The notes under the pieces: generated by a model
What the model saw: the letters and a program-made list of their open reading frames with translations, nothing else
Databases searched by the model: none
Told to the model about the DNA's origin: nothing
Assembly: GCF_040958095.1 (NCBI RefSeq)
Contig: NC_091172.1
Coordinates: 8,151,111-8,215,110, forward strand
Direction of reading: 5' to 3'
DNA from: Procambarus clarkii
Lineage: Eukaryota; Arthropoda; Malacostraca; Decapoda; Cambaridae
Length of the DNA: 64,000 bases
Position numbers and translations under genes: made by a program
In this document: in pieces, positions 60,201 to 64,000 of the stretch
How the letters are laid out: each line of letters starts with the position of its first letter
Position numbering within the stretch: position 1 is the stretch's first letter

Positions 60201-63200
60201 GAAAACTGCAGGGGGGTTTGGGCAAAATGTGACCCACCGCCGCTTTCAGTAATTGGCATATTTTTAGTATAAAAAGTCGGAATTTCAAACTGCGAATAGG
60301 TGCAGAGAGCCAGAATTTGGGTCCAAAATATAACTCAAGTATCGAATTTGGGATGTTTGGGAAGTTTTGAAAACTGCAGGGGGGTTTGGGCAAAATGTGA
60401 CCCACCGGCGCTCTCAGTAATATGCATATTTTTTGTATAAAAATTCGGAATTTTAAACTGCGAATAGGTGCAGAGAGCCAAAATTTGGGTCCAAAATATG
60501 GCTCAGGTATCGAATTTGGGATGTTTGGGATATTTTGAAAACTGCAGAGGGGTTTGGGCAAAATGTGACCCACCGCCGCTTTCAGTAATTGGCATATTTT
60601 TGGTATAAAAAGCCGGAACTTCAAACTGCGAATTGGTGCAGAGAGCCAGAATTTGGGTCCAAAATATGGCTCAGGTATCGAATTTGGGATGTTTGGGATG
60701 TTTTGAAAACTGCTGGAGGGGGGGGGGGGCAAAATGTGACCCACCGCTGCTATCAGTAATTGGCATATTTTTAGTACAAAATGTAGGAATTTCAAACTGC
60801 GAATAGGTGCAGAGAGCCAGAATTTGGGTTCAAAATATGGCTCAGGTATCAAATTTGGGATGTTTGGGATATTTTGAAATCTGCAGGGGGGTTTGGGCAC
60901 AATGTGACCCACCTCCGCTTTCAGTAATTGGCATATTTTTAGTATAAAATGTAGGAATTTCAAACTGCGAATAGGTGCAGAGAGCCAGAATTTGGGTCCA
61001 AAGTATGGCTCAGGGATCGAATTTGGGATGTTTGGGATATTTTGAAAACTACAGGGGGGTTTTGGGCAAAATGTGACCCACCGCCACTATCAGTAATTGG
61101 CATATTTTTTGTATAAAAAGTATGAATTTCGCACTGCGAATAGGTGCAGAGAGCAAGAATTTGGGTCTAAAATATGGCTCAGGTATCGAATTTGGAATGT
61201 TTGGGATATTTTGAAAACTGCAGGGGGGTTTTGGGCAAAATGTGACCCACCGCCACTATCAGTAATTGGCATATTTTGGGTATAAAAAGTCGGAATTTCA
61301 AACTGCGAATAGGTGCAGAGAGCCAGAATTTGGGTCCAAAATATAACTCAAGTATCGAATTTGGGATGTTTGGGAAGTTTCGAAAACTGCAGGGGGGTTT
61401 GGGCAAAATGTGACCCACCGGCGCTCTCAGTAATATGCATTTTTTTTTGTATAAAAATTCGGAATTTTAAACTGCGAATAGGTGCAGAGAGCCAAAATTT
61501 GGGTCCAAAATATGGCTCAGGTATCGAATTTGGGATATTTTGAAAACTGTAGAGGGGTTTGGGCAAAATGTGACCCACCACCGCTTTCAGTAATTGGCAT
61601 ATTTTTGGTATAAAAAGTCGGAATTTCAAACTGCAAATAGGTGCAGAGAGCCAGAATTTGGGTCCAAAATATGGCTCAGGTTTCGAATTTGGGATGTTTG
61701 GGATATTTTGAAAACTGCAGGGGAGTTTGGGCAAAATGTGACCCACTGCCGCTTTCAGTAATTGTCATATTTTTGGTAAAAAAAGTCGGAATTTCAATCT
61801 GCGAATAGGTTCAGAGAGTCAGAATTTGAGTCCAAAATATGGCTCAGGTATCGAATTTGGGATGTTTGAGATGTTTCGAAAACTGCAGGAGGGTTTGGGC
61901 AAAATGTGACCCAATGTCGCTTACTGTAATTGGTATATTTTTAGTATAAAAATTCGGAATTTCAAACTGCGAATAGGTGCAGAGAGCCAAAATTTGGGTC
62001 CAAAATATGCCTTAGGAAACGAATTTGGGATGTTTGGGATATTTTGAAAACTGCAGGGGGGTTTGGGCAAAATGTGACCCACCGCCGCTTTCAGTAATTG
62101 GCATATTTTTGGTATAAAAATTCGGAATTTCAAACTGCGAATAGGTGCAGAGAGCCAGAATTTGGGTGCAAAATATAGCTCAGGTATCTAATTTGGTATG
62201 TTTGAGATGTTTTGAAAACTGCAGGGGGGTTTGGGCAAAATGTGACCTACTGCCGCTTACAGTAATTGGCATATTTTTGCTATAAAAAGCCGTAATTTGA
62301 AAATGAAAATAGGTACAGAGAGTCAGAATTCGGCTCAAGAATCACGCTCAGGAGTCAAATTTCCGACATTTCGGATATTTTGAAAACTACAGGGGGGGTT
62401 TGGGCAAAATGTGACCCATCGACGTTTTCTGTAATTGGCATATTTGCGGTATAAAAGTCGTAATTTGAAAATGAAAGTAGGTGCAGAGCGTCAGAATTCG
62501 GCTCAAGAATCACGCTCAATATTCAAATTTCCGACATTTCGGATATTTTGAAAACTACAGGGGGGTTTGGGCAAAATGTGACCCATCGACGTTTTCTGTA
62601 ATTGGCATATTTTCGGTATAAAAAGTCGTAATTTGAAAATGAAAGTAGGTGCAGAGAATCAGAATTCGGGTCGAAAATCACGATCAGGTGTCAAATTTCC
62701 GACATTTCAGATATTTTGAAAACTGCAGGGGGGGTTTGGGCTAAATGTGACCCCATCGTCGTTTTCAGTAATTGGCATATTTTCGGTATAAAATTCGTAA
62801 TTTGAAAATGAAAATAGGTGTAGAGAGTCAGAATTCGGCTCAAAAATCAGGCTCACGAGTCAAATTTCCGACATTTCAGACATTTTGAAAGCTGCAGGGA
62901 GGTTTGGGCAAAATATGACTAATCGCCGTTTTCAGTAATTAGCTTATTTTCGGTATAAAAGATCGTAATTTGAAAATTAAAATAAGTGAAAAGAGTCAGC
63001 ATTCGGCTCAAAACTCACGCACAAAAGTAAAATTTCCGACATTTGAGATATTTTGAAAACTGCAGGGGAGTTTGGGCAAAATATGACCCATCGTCGTTTT
63101 TAGTAATTGGCATATTTTCGGGTCAAAAATTCGTAATTTGAAAATGAAATCATGTGCAGAGAGTCAGAATTTGGCTCGGAAATCACGCTCAGGAGTCAAA

Positions 63201-64000
63201 TTTCAGACATTTCAGATATTTTGAAAACTGCAGATGTGTTTGGGAAAAATATGACCTAACGCCGTTTTCAGTAATTGGCATATTTTCGGTATAATAGATC
63301 GTAATTTGAAAATGAAAATAGGTGCAAAGAGTCAGAATTCGGCACAAAAATCACGCTCAGGAGTCAAATTTCCGACATTTCAGACATTTTGAAAGCTGCA
63401 GGGGGGTTTGGGCAAAATATGACTAATCGCCGTTTTCAGTAATTAGCTTATTTTCGGGATAAAAATTCGTAATTTGAAAATGAAAATACGTGCAGAGAGT
63501 CAGAATTCGTCTTAAAAACCACGCCCAGGAGTCAAATTTCCGATATTTTAGATATTTTGAAAACTGCAGGGGGGTTTGGGCAAAATATGACCCATCGCTA
63601 TTTTCAATAATTGGCATATTTTCGATATAAAAAGTTGTAATTTGAAAATGAAAATAGGTGCAGAGAGTCAGAATTCGGCTCAAAAATCAAGCTCAGGCGT
63701 CAAATTTCCGACATTTCAAATATTTTGAAAACTGCAGGGGGGTTTGGGCAAAATATGACCCATCGCCGTTTTCAGTAATTAGCATGTATTCGGTAAAAAA
63801 TATTGTAATTTGAAAATGAAAATAGGTGCAAAGAGTCAGAATTCGGGTCAAAAATCACGCTCAGGAGTAAAATTTCCGACATTTGAGATTTTTTTGAAAA
63901 CTGCAGGGGGTTTTGGGAAAATATGACACATCGCTGTTTTCAGTAATTAGCATATTTTCGGTATAAAAAGTCGTAATTTGAAAATGAAAATAGGTGAAAA
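51293..64000. repeat. 168-bp satellite DNA array
   Basis: About 75 tandem monomers of 168 bp. Landmarks are AATTTCAAACTGCGAATAGG, GCAGAGAGCCAGAATTTGGG, TATCGAATTTGGGATGTTTG, GAAAACTGCAGGGGGGTTTG, GCAAAATGTGACCCACCGCC and TTTCAGTAATTGGCATATTT. The core (about 52850-62270) is homogeneous. Both flanks (51293-52850 and 62280-64000) belong to a different subfamily with AATTTGAAAATGAAAATAGG, CACGCTCAGGAGTCAAATTT and CCATCGCCGTTTTCAG. The array runs past the window end. Since 168 is 3 x 56, minus-strand frames stay open over several monomers. Confidence 0.97.

Noticed and set aside
52436-63683. Series of minus-strand frames of 60-328 codons in the satellite
   Set aside because: They are copies of one satellite monomer of 168 bp read in the same phase; frames break every few monomers.

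Overview
The window is repeat-dominated animal DNA. I recognise no intact host gene in it. The telomere-type pentamer TTAGG/CCTAA occurs many times, which points to an arthropod. Penelope-like retroelements with GIY-YIG domains, a BEL/Pao LTR element, CR1-like LINE tails, tRNA-derived SINEs and very long (AT)n tracts together suggest a decapod crustacean such as a crayfish. The decapod placement is inference from remembered repeat families, not a database result.

Layout. 1-1960 is an 18-bp minisatellite with a 740-bp higher-order period. 1961-3252 holds unique sequence, a GTT tract, a second 18-bp minisatellite and purine-rich DNA. 3258-13038 is a young BEL/Pao element with two 1724-bp LTRs and a TAAGG target duplication. 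13039-20370 is mixed, with short tandem arrays, a Penelope relic, SINE pieces and two decayed LINE fragments. 20376-24239 is a mosaic in which three copies of a 389-bp palindromic element, a LINE tail and two Penelope pieces alternate with (AT)n tracts. 24260-31362 is mostly minisatellite, including a 3.9-kb array and a 1.08-kb array, both of 18-bp units. 31855-37870 holds a LINE ORF1-like relic, a perfect 121-bp inverted SINE pair, a Penelope copy with a hammerhead-like motif and the start of a further copy, an unknown ORF piece, several SINEs and a solo LTR. 37880-41345 is two Penelope copies joined head to head, giving 1.2-kb inverted arms. 41595-51290 holds a 17-bp minisatellite, a CR1-like LINE tail beside (TG)n, two MITE-like palindromes, a 46-bp array, a telomere-like composite array, nested hairpins, two further LINE tails and another 18-bp array. 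51293 to the window end is a 168-bp satellite array with a homogeneous core and a divergent subfamily on both sides.

No genes here work together as a pathway. What links the parts is element behaviour: every long (AT)n tract touches a mobile-element end; Penelope copies run past their 3' end into the start of the next coding region; and five unrelated minisatellites share an 18-bp unit. Most long open frames are artefacts of tandem repeats whose unit is a multiple of three.
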